NCBI RefSeq assembly: GCF_006175985.1
Contig: NZ_SRSH01000001.1
Coordinates: forward strand, 62,001-126,000
From: Methylotetracoccus oryzae
GTDB taxonomy: Bacteria > Pseudomonadota > Gammaproteobacteria > Methylococcales > Methylococcaceae
Reading direction: 5' to 3'
DNA length: 64,000 bases
Both the position numbers and the translations under genes were made by a program. This document shows positions 1 to 8,827 of the stretch, piece by piece; the stretch's first letter is position 1; each line of letters begins with the position of its first letter. The notes beneath the pieces are model-generated. The model saw only the letters and a list, made by a program, of their open reading frames with translations, had not been told where the DNA came from and searched no databases.

Positions 1-18
1 TGAGGCAGGGCCCAGCCT

Positions 19-1281
19 ATGTCCAGCTTCGTCGATCGCCGGCTGAATCCGAAGAACAAGAGCGCCGTCAACCGTCAGCGCTTTCTGAAGCGTTTTCACA
101 CGCAGATTCGGCGGGCGGTCGCGGATGCGATCTCGAAACGCTCGGTCACCGACATCGAGAGCGGGGAGAAAGTCCGCATTCCGTCACGCGACACGTCCGA
201 ACCCTACTTCAAGCACGGGCCCGGCGGACGGCGCGAGATGGTCCATCCGGGCAACCAGAAGTTCGTCACGGGAGACCGCGTCGCCCGACCCGAGGGCGGC
301 GGCGGCAAGGGCGGCGGACAGGGTGACGACTCCACCGAAGGCTCCGACGATTTCGTCTTCGAACTGACGCGGGAAGAATTCCTCGATTATTTCTTCGAGG
401 ACCTGGAACTGCCGAATCTGGTCAAGACGCAACTCGCGCGCGAGGAAACCCCGAAGAGCGTGCGCGCCGGCTTCACGTCCGATGGTGTGCCCGCCAACCT
501 GCACGTGCTACGCTCGCTGCGCGGCGCGCTGGCCCGTCGCACCGCCCTGTCCGGTCCTTACCGGCGGGAAAAGCTCGCGCTCGAAGAGGAACTGGAGGCG
601 CTGCTGCCGGAGACCGACGGTAACCGCACACGCATCGCCGTGTTGCGCGAGGAGATCGAGGCCCTACAGCGAAAAATCGACGCCGTACCGTTCATCGACA
701 CCTTCGATCTGCGCTATCGCAGCCGGGTGCAACTGCCGGCGCCGACCTCGAAGGCCGTCATGTTCTGCGTGATGGACGTCTCCGGCTCGATGGATCAGGC
801 CAAGAAGGACCTGGCGAAGCGCTTCTTCCTGCTGCTGTACCTGTTCCTGCGCCGCAACTACGACCGCATCGACGTGGTATTCATCCGCCACCACACAATC
901 GCGCAGGAAGTGGACGAGGAAACCTTCTTTTATTCCCGCGAGAGCGGCGGCACCGTCGTATCGAGCGCGCTGAACCTGATGCGCGATGTGATCCGTGACC
1001 GCTACCCTGCGCGCGAGTGGAACATCTATGGCGCGCAAGCCTCCGACGGCGACAACTGGCCCGAGGACTCCGGTAAGTGCCACGCGATACTCAGCGACGA
1101 AATCATGCCGTCGGTGCAGTACTACGCCTACATCGAGATCAACAACGACAATCGCCAGGGGCTTTGGGCCGAATACGAAAAGGTCGAGGAAGCCTGGCCT
1201 AACTTTGCGATGCGCGCAATCTACGACGCCTCCGAAATCTACCCCGTGTTCCGCGAACTGTTCCAGAAGCAACAGGCATGA
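19..1281 (+). CDS. yeaH: UPF0229/DUF444 family protein YeaH
   Basis: Cytoplasmic protein of about 420 residues that matches the YeaH/YhbH (DUF444) family in length and in its opening MSSFVDRRLNPKNKSAVNRQ. A von Willebrand A-like fold sits in the C-terminal half with a MIDAS-type DVSGSMD motif near residue 253. Family knowledge: encoded between the serine kinase PrkA (YeaG) and SpoVR, and linked to starvation and general stress responses; its biochemical role is not settled. The reading frame overlaps the start of the spoVR-like gene by 4 bases (ATGA), so the two are probably translationally coupled. The window begins with TGA, which could be the prkA stop codon, but that gene lies outside. 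A glycine-rich low-complexity stretch near residues 93-103 is normal for the family. Confidence 0.95.
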   Translation: MSSFVDRRLNPKNKSAVNRQRFLKRFHTQIRRAVADAISKRSVTDIESGEKVRIPSRDTSEPYFKHGPGGRREMVHPGNQKFVTGDRVARPEGGGGKGGGQGDDSTEGSDDFVFELTREEFLDYFFEDLELPNLVKTQLAREETPKSVRAGFTSDGVPANLHVLRSLRGALARRTALSGPYRREKLALEEELEALLPETDGNRTRIAVLREEIEALQRKIDAVPFIDTFDLRYRSRVQLPAPTSKAVMFCVMDVSGSMDQAKKDLAKRFFLLLYLFLRRNYDRIDVVFIRHHTIAQEVDEETFFYSRESGGTVVSSALNLMRDVIRDRYPAREWNIYGAQASDGDNWPEDSGKCHAILSDEIMPSVQYYAYIEINNDNRQGLWAEYEKVEEAWPNFAMRAIYDASEIYPVFRELFQKQQA

Positions 1282-2762
1282 AGCCGCTCTCCGAAGGCTC
1301 CGAGTGGACGTTCGAACTGCTCGAACGCTACGACCGTGAAATCGCGCGCATCGCTGCGGAATTCGGTCTGGACACGTATCCGAACCAGATCGAGGTCATC
1401 ACCTCCGAACAGATGATGGATGCCTATTCGAGCACCGGTATGCCGGTGTTCTACCATCACTGGTCGTTCGGCAAGCAGTTCCTCAGCGTCGAAAAGAGTT
1501 ACCGGCGCGGGCAGATGGGCCTGGCTTACGAACTGGTCATCAATTCGAACCCCTGCATCGCCTATCTGATGGAGGAGAACACGATGACCATGCAGGCGCT
1601 GGTCATCGCGCACGCCTGCTACGGGCACAATTCCTTTTTCAAGAACAACTACCTGTTCAAGGCCTGGACCAGTGCCGATGCGATCGTCGACTACCTGGTC
1701 TTCGCCCGCAACTATATCTCGCAGTGCGAGGAGCGCCACGGCCAGGAGGCGGTGGAGGACATCCTGGACTCCTGCCATGCCTTGATGAGCTACGGCGTCG
1801 ACCGATATCGGAAGCCACCACCGCTATCGATGGAAGAGGAACGGACCCGCCAGCAGGAGCGCGCCGATTACCTCCAGTCGCAGCTGAACGACTTGTGGCG
1901 CATCACGGTGCCGTCCCGGGCCCATGCCGGCACGCAGAAGCATGAGCGCTTCCTGCCGGAGCCCGAGGAAAACCTGTTGTACTTCATTGAGAAAAACGCA
2001 CCGCTGCTCGAAACCTGGCAGCGCGAGATCATCCGTATCGTCCGCAAGGTCGGCCAGTACCTGTACCCGCAGCGGCAGACCAAGGTCATGAACGAGGGCT
2101 GGGCCACATTCTGGCACTACACGCTGCTTAACCGGATGTTCGAGGAAGGTTTGGTGACCGAAGGTTTCATGCTGGAGTTCCTGTCGTCGCACACCAACGT
2201 CGTGTTCCAGCCGACCTACGACAAGCCTTACTACAGCGGCATCAATCCCTACGCGCTGGGCTTTGCGATGATGAGCGACATCCGCCGCATTTGCGAGCGG
2301 CCCACCGACGAAGATCGGCACTGGTTTCCGGAATGGGCCGGTTCCGATTGGATCAAGACGCTGGACTGGGCGATGCGTAACTTCAAGGACGAGAGCTTCA
2401 TCGCGCAGTTCCTGTCGCCGCAGGTCATCCGCGACTTCAAGCTATTCAGCGTCTTGGACGACGAGGATGACGACGAACTGGAAATTACCGGCATCCACGA
2501 CGAGGCCGGCTACCGGGCGGTGCGCCAGCGCCTTTCCGACCAGTACAACCTAGGCAATATCGAACCGAACATTCAGGTCTACGATGTGGACACGCGCGGC
2601 GACCGCTCGTTGACCCTGCGCCATTACCGCCACAACCGCCGCCCCCTCGCCGACAACGCCGATGAAATGCTGCGCCATGTCCGCCGCCTGTGGGGTTTCA
2701 CCGTATTCCTCGAGTCGGTCGAGCCGGACGGCCGGGTCGTCGATACCTTCGAGACGGATTGA
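1278..2762 (+). CDS. ycgB: SpoVR family protein
   Basis: A 494-residue cytoplasmic protein recognisable as SpoVR/YcgB, with the family segments GQMGLAYELVINSNPCIAYL and a histidine-rich core (HACYGHNSFFKNN, EGWATFWHYTLLNRM). The repeated His and Glu residues suggest metal binding, but no activity is established for the family; in Bacillus it affects spore cortex formation and in proteobacteria it travels with prkA and yeaH. It starts inside the yeaH stop codon and is the last gene of this operon; about 500 bases without a convincing gene follow. Length is as expected and the frame is intact. Confidence 0.95.
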   Translation: MKPLSEGSEWTFELLERYDREIARIAAEFGLDTYPNQIEVITSEQMMDAYSSTGMPVFYHHWSFGKQFLSVEKSYRRGQMGLAYELVINSNPCIAYLMEENTMTMQALVIAHACYGHNSFFKNNYLFKAWTSADAIVDYLVFARNYISQCEERHGQEAVEDILDSCHALMSYGVDRYRKPPPLSMEEERTRQQERADYLQSQLNDLWRITVPSRAHAGTQKHERFLPEPEENLLYFIEKNAPLLETWQREIIRIVRKVGQYLYPQRQTKVMNEGWATFWHYTLLNRMFEEGLVTEGFMLEFLSSHTNVVFQPTYDKPYYSGINPYALGFAMMSDIRRICERPTDEDRHWFPEWAGSDWIKTLDWAMRNFKDESFIAQFLSPQVIRDFKLFSVLDDEDDDELEITGIHDEAGYRAVRQRLSDQYNLGNIEPNIQVYDVDTRGDRSLTLRHYRHNRRPLADNADEMLRHVRRLWGFTVFLESVEPDGRVVDTFETD

Positions 2763-3103
2763 GCGAGCAGCGACCCCTCGCCCCCCGACACCTGGGTCCA
2801 GCCTCCACACTACGCTGCGTTTGTTCCCGGCTTTAACCGGCCCACTGATCCAAGAACGACGGGGATCGCTGACGGCCGGGATACGTGCCGCGGGATTGAG
2901 GTACCTCCAGCCTGTCGTCGCGGCTGTACGACAAGCGTCCCAGGTGCCAGCATGGCCACACCCGTCCCTTCTCGCTGCACATCAAAAAACGAACTCCCTG
3001 CCCCGATCGCGCGCGGATGCCCGGCCTGGCACTTCAGGCGCCGCGCACCTCAGGCCAAGCCGCGATCAAGGCTGCAAGAAGAATCTGATATAGTGGAATC
3101 GGC

Positions 3104-3118
3104 GTCGGCCAGGCCGAC
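3104..3118. promoter_or_regulatory. Perfect inverted repeat, candidate operator
   Basis: GTCGGCC-A-GGCCGAC, a 7-bp perfect palindrome around a single central base, about 10 bases downstream of a TATAGT hexamer (3089-3094). If that hexamer is a -10 element, the palindrome covers the transcription start of the propeller array. No -35 match is visible, so the promoter assignment is weak. Confidence 0.35.
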
Positions 3119-3187
3119 ATAATGCTTCGACAACAGGCGGCCGCAAGGGTATGCCTGTCCGGGAGGGGTCGGAGCACAGATGCCGCT

Positions 3188-3209
3188 CGGTTCGGGGGAA
3201 GGCGAACCG
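3188..3209 (+). promoter_or_regulatory. Leader hairpin (attenuator-like)
   Basis: CGGTTCG at 3188-3194 pairs with CGAACCG at 3203-3209 across an 8-base loop and is followed by GCTTTTGG. It lies about 50 bases before the first propeller gene. The T run is only four bases long, so it could be a leaky terminator/attenuator or just leader structure. Confidence 0.3.
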
Positions 3210-3260
3210 GCTTTTGGGGGGACTATCAATAACCCCGCAGCGGATTGTCAGGAGACACCC

Positions 3261-5096
3261 ATGGATTCGATCACGTTTTCCCGCGCGCCGTCCGTCTCGG
3301 ACCGGCCCGCCGTTCGTCAGCCGAGCGCCCATCATTCGCACCCGCGCCACCCGTTACCATCGCTCTCCTCTCAGCCGCCTGCGGCGGCGACAGGTCGCTA
3401 CATTGGCCTGATGCTGACCCCGTTGCTGCTGGTGGCGGCCGCAAGCGCCACCGCGAGCGGCGAAACGACCCGGATCAGTGAACGTTCGGGCAGCAGCGTC
3501 GGGCTGTCAAGCTATGAGCGACCCGGCGTTTCTGCTGACGGACGTTATGTTGCCTTTGCTTCGCGGTCCAGCGACGCGGTGGGAGGCGATACGAACGGGG
3601 TATCGGATGTGTTCGTGCGCGACCGGGCCACGCGACGAACCATCAGGATCAGCGTCGGCTCGGATGGCAGGCAAACTGACGCGATGTCGGATGCACCGTC
3701 CCTGTCCGCCAATGGCCGCTTCATCGCCTTCCGTTCATCTGCCGGCAATCTCGTGCCTTCCGACACGAATGGCGCGGCGGATGTCTTCGTCCATGATCTG
3801 AAAACGGGTGAGACGACTCGCGCCAGCATCGACTCGAGCGGAACGCAGGGCGATCTGTCTTCAGGTCCCGAGATCGCCCTCTCGGCAGATGGTCGCTTCA
3901 TCGCTTTCAGTTCGGCGGCGTCGAATCTCGTTCCCGGCGACACCAACGGCGAGCGCGATTTCTTCGTCCACGACCGAAATACGCGCGAGACCAAGCGCAT
4001 CAATGTCGATTCCCGGGGCAGACAGTCGGCGTTGGCCTATAGCGACAACGGTTTGGCTATCTCGGCCGATGGCCGCTTCGTGGCCTTCACGTCGAGTGCC
4101 AACGCACTGGTCTCCGGCGATACCAACGACAAAGCCGACGTGTTTGTCCATGACCGGCAAACGCAGGAAACCACCCGTGTCAGTGTCGATTCGGCTGGCG
4201 CCGAGCAGAACGGATCGGTGTTGCGGGGCATAGACCTGTCGGCCGACGGGCGGTACGTCGCATTTTCTTCAGGCGCCGACAATCTCGTACCCAACGACAC
4301 CAATCGCGTCTACGACATTTTCGTGCACGATCGATCGAATGGTATGACCACTCTGGCCAGTGTACGGTCGGGAACCGCCCTGCCGTTCGCCAATGCGCTG
4401 GAGCCCAGGCTCTCGGCCGACGGCCGCTTCGTCGCATTCGGTTCGCTCGACCCGAACTTCGCCTCCGATGACGCCAATCGGGCCGGCGACGTCTTCGTCT
4501 ACGACCGCCTGACGCGGCAGACCCAGCGGATCAGCAGCAATCCGGACGGAGTTGCCGGCGACGCGGGCTCGTTCGTTCCTGCGTCGATCTCCGCCGACGG
4601 GCGCTTTGTCGCGTTCACCTCGGATGCCAGCGACCTGATTGACCGCGATACCAACGGAGCCACCGACATTTTCGTCCGCGACCGGTTGGTGGACCGTACC
4701 GCAATGGCCGACCTGGCCATCACGCAGACCGTCAGCCCAAGTGCGTTCGAGCCGCTCGCCCCCGTGACGTACACCGTGACGGCCGTGAACCATGGGCCCG
4801 ATCCTGCCACCGAGGTCGCGCTCGTCGATCGCCCGCCACTCCTCAGCGCGAGCGTAAGCAGCGCCACGCCCAGCCAGGGCCATTGCAGCCAGGGCACCCC
4901 GCTGGTCTGCTACTTCGGTGTGCTCGCGCCCGGCGCCGAAGCCACCGTCACACTGACCCTGCAACCCCGATGGCAAGGCACTCCGAGCCTGTCGAACACC
5001 GCCTCCATCAGCGCATCACCCGTCGACCCGGACAACGGCAACAACCGTTCGGCGGTCCGGGTGGATGCAGCCTCTCAAGCCACAACCACACGCTGA
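3261..5096 (+). CDS. Secreted seven-repeat PD40 beta-propeller with DUF11 domain, copy 1
   Basis: A 611-residue exported protein. The ATG at 3261 is chosen because GGAGA precedes it; an upstream in-frame start at 3180 has no ribosome site. A long polar N-region is followed by a hydrophobic segment near residues 47-66 and a mature start at GETTRIS. Seven repeats of about 50 residues follow, each with S-ADGR-(F/Y)-(V/I)-AF, then DTN-G-x-x-D-(V/I)-FVHDR and TTR-(V/A)-S-(V/I)-DS-x-G, the pattern of PD40/TolB-like propeller blades. A DUF11 domain starts near residue 482 (ADLAITQTVSP) with a close Cys pair (CSQGTPLVC). No anchor, sortase or PEP-CTERM signal is present, so the protein is probably periplasmic or released. 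First of four tandem paralogs; ligand unknown. Confidence 0.85.
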   Translation: MDSITFSRAPSVSDRPAVRQPSAHHSHPRHPLPSLSSQPPAAATGRYIGLMLTPLLLVAAASATASGETTRISERSGSSVGLSSYERPGVSADGRYVAFASRSSDAVGGDTNGVSDVFVRDRATRRTIRISVGSDGRQTDAMSDAPSLSANGRFIAFRSSAGNLVPSDTNGAADVFVHDLKTGETTRASIDSSGTQGDLSSGPEIALSADGRFIAFSSAASNLVPGDTNGERDFFVHDRNTRETKRINVDSRGRQSALAYSDNGLAISADGRFVAFTSSANALVSGDTNDKADVFVHDRQTQETTRVSVDSAGAEQNGSVLRGIDLSADGRYVAFSSGADNLVPNDTNRVYDIFVHDRSNGMTTLASVRSGTALPFANALEPRLSADGRFVAFGSLDPNFASDDANRAGDVFVYDRLTRQTQRISSNPDGVAGDAGSFVPASISADGRFVAFTSDASDLIDRDTNGATDIFVRDRLVDRTAMADLAITQTVSPSAFEPLAPVTYTVTAVNHGPDPATEVALVDRPPLLSASVSSATPSQGHCSQGTPLVCYFGVLAPGAEATVTLTLQPRWQGTPSLSNTASISASPVDPDNGNNRSAVRVDAASQATTTR

Positions 5097-5182
5097 TGCA
5101 TCCGATGCGGTCGACCCGACAAAGGCGCCCTGCTCCCTGTACTTGAGCGAACTCCATTGAAATCAACGGAAAACAGACCATG
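5094..5182 (+). repeat. Duplicated spacer, copy A
   Basis: The 83-base spacer between propeller copies 1 and 2, with the flanking stop and start codons. It is nearly identical, base for base and with no length change, to the spacer at 6863-6951; only about eight substitutions are visible. It carries the ribosome site GGAAAACAGACC before ATG. The match extends leftwards into the last codons of the DUF11 domain. Confidence 0.85.
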
Positions 5183-6865
5183 AAGACACCGCCCCGTTCC
5201 TCTCAAGAAGCCCGCAGGGCGATGTGGCCCGTCTTTCGCTGCCTGCCACTCGTGCTGGTGATGATGACCGATTACGCGCTGGCCGCCGGCGAGACCACGC
5301 TCGTCAGTGTGTCCCAAACGGGGCAGCGCGGTGACAAGTCCTCTCGCGAGAGCGCCCTGTCGGCCGACGGACGCTACGTCGCCTTCATTTCAGGTGCCGG
5401 CAATCTGGTTCCGGATGACACCAATAACGCCTGGGATGCCTTTGTCCGCGATCGAGTGTCCGGGAAAACGACCCGCGTCAGCGTCACCTCCAACGGCCAG
5501 CAAAGTGAGGGAGATACGTTCATCGGTCTGCGAGTGGCAATTTCTGCGAATGGCCGTTACGTGGCTTTTCAGTCTTTTGCCCGCGACCTCGTCCCGCAAG
5601 ACAACAATCGCGCGGCCGATATCTTCGTGCACGATCGGAAAACCGGTCGCACGGAACGCGTCAGCGTCGACTCCTCGGGTAATGAGGGTAATGCCAATTC
5701 GGCTTGGCCATCCATTTCCGCCGATGGTCGGTTCGTGGCCTTTTGGTCCGTTGCCAGTAACCTGGTGCCTGATGACACCAATGACCGGAATGACGTGTTT
5801 GTGCACGACCGGGTCACCGGCCGGACGGATCGTGTCAGCGTCGATTCGGCTGGCAATCAGTTTCTGCGTGCCGATTCGATGGACTGCGCGATCTCCGGCA
5901 ACGGCCGCTACATCGCATTCAGCAAGGGTTCCAGTAACCCTTTACCGGGTATACCAGCACCTCCGGATGGAGGTATCTATCTGCATGATCGTCAGACGCG
6001 CGAGACGGTGCTGGCCAGTTTCGACGCTGCCAACAACCCGGTCTTTGAAGCCGGCTTCGATCCGGTCGTCTCCGCCGATGGCAGGTTCGTCGCGTTTGCT
6101 ACCGGAATGCCACTTGTGCCGAGCGACACCAACGGAACTACTGACGTCTACATTCGGGATCGGCAGGGCGAACGAACCATCCTCGCCAGCGTCGACTTCG
6201 CAGGAAGGCCGACCCGGGACGGCGGCTCGCGTCCCCTGATCTCCTCCGATGGGCGCTTTGTTTCTTTTCTATCGGCGACCGTACAACTCTACGACTCGAC
6301 GACCGGCCGATCAGCCTTGGTGACCGATGAGCTACCGGGCCCCACGGGCTTCTGCCGCAACGGCGGTGTATCGGCCGACGGCCGGGTTGTTGGCTTCGAA
6401 TGCACCACTAATTCCGGCACCGCGCAGAAATTTGACACCTTCGTTCGCGACCGCCTGCTCGATCGCTCGGCGACGGCCGACCTCGCCGTCACCCAGACCG
6501 TCAGCCCGAGTGCGTTCGAGCCGCTCGCCCCGGTGACGTATACCGTGACGGCCGTCAACCACGGGCCCGATGCCGCCGACGAAGTCTCGCTCTATGACAG
6601 CCCAGCGCTGCGCAGCGCGACCGTGAGCAGCGCCACGCCCAGCCAGGGCCACTGCAGCCAGGGTGCACCGCTGGTCTGCTACTTCGGTGCGCTCGCGCCC
6701 GGCGCCGAAGCCACCCTGACTCTGACCCTACAACCCAAGTGGCAGGGCACCCCGCGCCTGTCTAACACCGCGCGCATTAGCGCCGCTCCGGTCGACCCGG
6801 ACAACGGCAACAACCGTTCGACAGTCCGGGTGGATGCAGCCTCTCAAGCCACAACCACACGCTGA
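5180..6865 (+). CDS. Secreted seven-repeat PD40 beta-propeller with DUF11 domain, copy 2
   Basis: A 561-residue paralog of copy 1. It has a cleaner signal peptide: basic N-region, then VFRCLPLVLVMMTDYALAA, with the mature protein beginning GETTLVS. Seven blade repeats can be counted from SADGRYVAF to SADGRVVGF; the sixth and seventh have lost the DTNG loop and are the most degenerate. The DUF11 domain (from about residue 433) is almost identical to that of copy 1, including the Cys pair CSQGAPLVC and the C-terminal tail ending QATTTR, although the propellers differ more. The spacer on each side is the same 83-base sequence, indicating duplication of gene plus leader. Function unknown; no membrane anchor seen. 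Confidence 0.85.
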   Translation: MKTPPRSSQEARRAMWPVFRCLPLVLVMMTDYALAAGETTLVSVSQTGQRGDKSSRESALSADGRYVAFISGAGNLVPDDTNNAWDAFVRDRVSGKTTRVSVTSNGQQSEGDTFIGLRVAISANGRYVAFQSFARDLVPQDNNRAADIFVHDRKTGRTERVSVDSSGNEGNANSAWPSISADGRFVAFWSVASNLVPDDTNDRNDVFVHDRVTGRTDRVSVDSAGNQFLRADSMDCAISGNGRYIAFSKGSSNPLPGIPAPPDGGIYLHDRQTRETVLASFDAANNPVFEAGFDPVVSADGRFVAFATGMPLVPSDTNGTTDVYIRDRQGERTILASVDFAGRPTRDGGSRPLISSDGRFVSFLSATVQLYDSTTGRSALVTDELPGPTGFCRNGGVSADGRVVGFECTTNSGTAQKFDTFVRDRLLDRSATADLAVTQTVSPSAFEPLAPVTYTVTAVNHGPDAADEVSLYDSPALRSATVSSATPSQGHCSQGAPLVCYFGALAPGAEATLTLTLQPKWQGTPRLSNTARISAAPVDPDNGNNRSTVRVDAASQATTTR

Positions 6866-6951
6866 TGCATCCGACGCGGTCGACCCGACAAAGGCGCCCT
6901 GCCCCCTGTACTTGAACGACCTCGATTGACATCAACGGAAAGCAGACCATG
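6863..6951 (+). repeat. Duplicated spacer, copy B
   Basis: The 83-base spacer between propeller copies 2 and 3, a near-perfect copy of the one at 5094-5182. The ribosome site GGAAAGCAGACC before ATG is kept. Copy 3 downstream has a different N-terminus, so the similarity stops just after the start codon. Confidence 0.85.
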
Positions 6952-8682
6952 AACACGCGAACCGCTTGCAGGCATCACGGCGACGCCATCATACAGGCGA
7001 CGTCCCGCACGCCATCCAGCCAATCGACGAAGCCTGATCGCGCCCCGCTCTGGCAATTCCTGGGCATGGCGTTGGCGCTCACAGCGAGCAATGTCCTGGC
7101 GGTCGGGGAAACGACGTTGATCAGCGCCGACGAAGCAGGACAGCCGGGGAACGCCTGGTCGGGCAGCGCAGTGCTGTCAGATGACGGCCGCTTCGTGGTG
7201 TTTGCTTCGGATGCCGACAATCTCGTCCCGGGTGACACCAATGGTTTAACCGACACCTTCCTGTATGACCGCGGCGCCCGACGGATGACACGCGTCAGCG
7301 TCGATTCTTCTGGCCATCAAATGAATCGCGGGTCGGGTGGCCTTCCTGCCATATCGGCGAACGGTCGCTTTATCGCCTTCGCCTCGCCCGAGCTCGATCT
7401 AAACCCCAATTGCTCGGGATGTACATGGGGCATCTTCATACATGACCGCCTCTCCCATGAAACCTCACGCTTGCCGCTGAATCCTGGAGGAGAGGTTTCT
7501 TTCTCCCTATCTGGCAATGGGCGCTTCGTGGTGTTCGAATCGTTCGCCGATCAGGTCATGGCAGGGGATAACAACGGCGTGACCGACGTCTTTGTTCACG
7601 ACCGACAGAGCCATAAAACGACGCGCATCAGCGGAGACCCGTCGGGCGGCCAGGGAAATGGTCATTCCGAGTTTCCTCGGATCTCCGCCGACGGGCGTAT
7701 CGTCGCGTTCGTATCTGGCGCCAGCAACCTCGTTGCTGGCGACACCAACGGCAACTACGATGTGTTCGTGCACGATCGGCAGACACACCAGACCACACTG
7801 GTTAGCGTAGACTCCTCAGGAAAACAAGGCGTTAGCGGGAGCCCTACTCACATCGATATCTCCGCGGATGGGCGTATCGTCGCATTCGCCTCCACCGCGA
7901 GAGGTCTGGTCCAGCGCGACTGGAACGCCAGGGAGGACGTCTTTGTTCATGACCTACAGACCCACCAGACGTCTCGGGTCAGTGTCGGATCGAACGGCGA
8001 GGAGGGCAACGACTATTCAACCATTCCACGCTTGTCCGCCGATGGGCGTTTCGTCGCATTCTTCTCGTCTGCCACCAATCTGGTTTCCGGTGATACCAAT
8101 CGATCCGGCGATGTATTCCTGCACGACCGCGTAACGCGCCAAACCACGTCTCTCAGCATCAACAGCAAAGGGGAGCAGGGGAATTCCCACTCGCTGTCCT
8201 ACGGAATATCCGGCGATGGGCGTTTCATCGTGCAACATTCGGCGGCCAGCAACTTCGCTGCCGGCGACACGAACGGTACCTATGACGTATTCGTTCGCGA
8301 CCGCCTGATCGACCGCTCGGTCACGGCCGATCTCGCCGTCACCCAGACCGTCAGCCCGTCGCCCTTCCCGGCGTCGAGTCCGATCACCTATAACATCACC
8401 GTAACCAATCACGGTCCGGATGCCGCCAACGATGTCACGCTGGTCGACGGGCCGTTGAAGGCCTCAGCGGTACCCAGCCAGGGCACCTGCAGCGCCGGAG
8501 CTCCCAAAGTCTGTTACCTGGGAACGCTGACGGCCGGTGCCGACGCGACCGTCACCCTGACCTTGCGCCCCCGCTCGCCCGGCACGACTCGGGTATGGAA
8601 TTCCGCGCGGGTCAACGCCGCTCCGGTCGATCCGAACCCGCGCAACAACAAGACCGGCTTGCATGTCAGCGCCGCGCCCTAG
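6949..8682 (+). CDS. Secreted seven-repeat PD40 beta-propeller with DUF11 domain, copy 3
   Basis: A 577-residue paralog. The N-terminus has about 34 polar residues, then a hydrophobic segment (LWQFLGMALALTASNVLAV) and a mature start at GETTLIS. Seven blades are visible; the second contains an unusual short Cys pair (NPNCSGCTWG) in place of the DTNG loop, and the last ends GRFIVQHSA rather than GRFVAF. The DUF11 domain begins near residue 461 with the SPSPFPASSPITY version shared with copy 4, including CSAGAPKVC, and differs from the SAFEPLAPVTY version of copies 1 and 2. It follows the duplicated spacer. The ligand or partner cannot be inferred from sequence. Confidence 0.85.
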   Translation: MNTRTACRHHGDAIIQATSRTPSSQSTKPDRAPLWQFLGMALALTASNVLAVGETTLISADEAGQPGNAWSGSAVLSDDGRFVVFASDADNLVPGDTNGLTDTFLYDRGARRMTRVSVDSSGHQMNRGSGGLPAISANGRFIAFASPELDLNPNCSGCTWGIFIHDRLSHETSRLPLNPGGEVSFSLSGNGRFVVFESFADQVMAGDNNGVTDVFVHDRQSHKTTRISGDPSGGQGNGHSEFPRISADGRIVAFVSGASNLVAGDTNGNYDVFVHDRQTHQTTLVSVDSSGKQGVSGSPTHIDISADGRIVAFASTARGLVQRDWNAREDVFVHDLQTHQTSRVSVGSNGEEGNDYSTIPRLSADGRFVAFFSSATNLVSGDTNRSGDVFLHDRVTRQTTSLSINSKGEQGNSHSLSYGISGDGRFIVQHSAASNFAAGDTNGTYDVFVRDRLIDRSVTADLAVTQTVSPSPFPASSPITYNITVTNHGPDAANDVTLVDGPLKASAVPSQGTCSAGAPKVCYLGTLTAGADATVTLTLRPRSPGTTRVWNSARVNAAPVDPNPRNNKTGLHVSAAP

Positions 8683-8701
8683 CCCGTCCAGCAGTTCCGA
8701 C

Positions 8702-8731
8702 GCGCCGCACGTCTTGCACGACTCGCGGTGC
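8702..8731 (+). terminator. Hairpin after copy 3 (no T run)
   Basis: GCGCCGC at 8702-8708 pairs with GCGGTGC at 8725-8731, with one G-U wobble. The same structure, fully Watson-Crick (GCACCGC/GCGGTGC), lies at the same place after copy 4. The base changes keep pairing, which favours a real RNA hairpin. No T run follows, so termination is uncertain. Confidence 0.4.
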
Positions 8732-8827
8732 CGGCTTGCCGCTAACTGCCACACAGTGCAGGAGCGGCAGGCAACCGCCGTTTAACACGACGACTTTTTC
8801 ACTGACTTTCGATAGAGAGAATCCACC

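Larger units (their letters stand above)
2763..3260. other. Long gene-free leader region before the propeller array
   Basis: About 500 bases between the spoVR stop and the first propeller gene. No frame here has a convincing start or coding pattern. The right half holds a TATAGT hexamer at 3089-3094 without a clear -35, a perfect inverted repeat at 3104-3118, and a terminator-like hairpin at 3188-3209. It is most simply the promoter and 5' leader of the four-gene array. Confidence 0.5.

Noticed and set aside
1-18. End of prkA at the left edge
   Set aside because: A TGA at positions 1-3 fits, but no coding sequence of that gene is inside the window, so it is not annotated.
2900-3260. Cyclic-di-GMP riboswitch before the propeller array
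   Set aside because: The conserved core and tetraloop receptor of the known classes could not be found; only simple hairpins are present.
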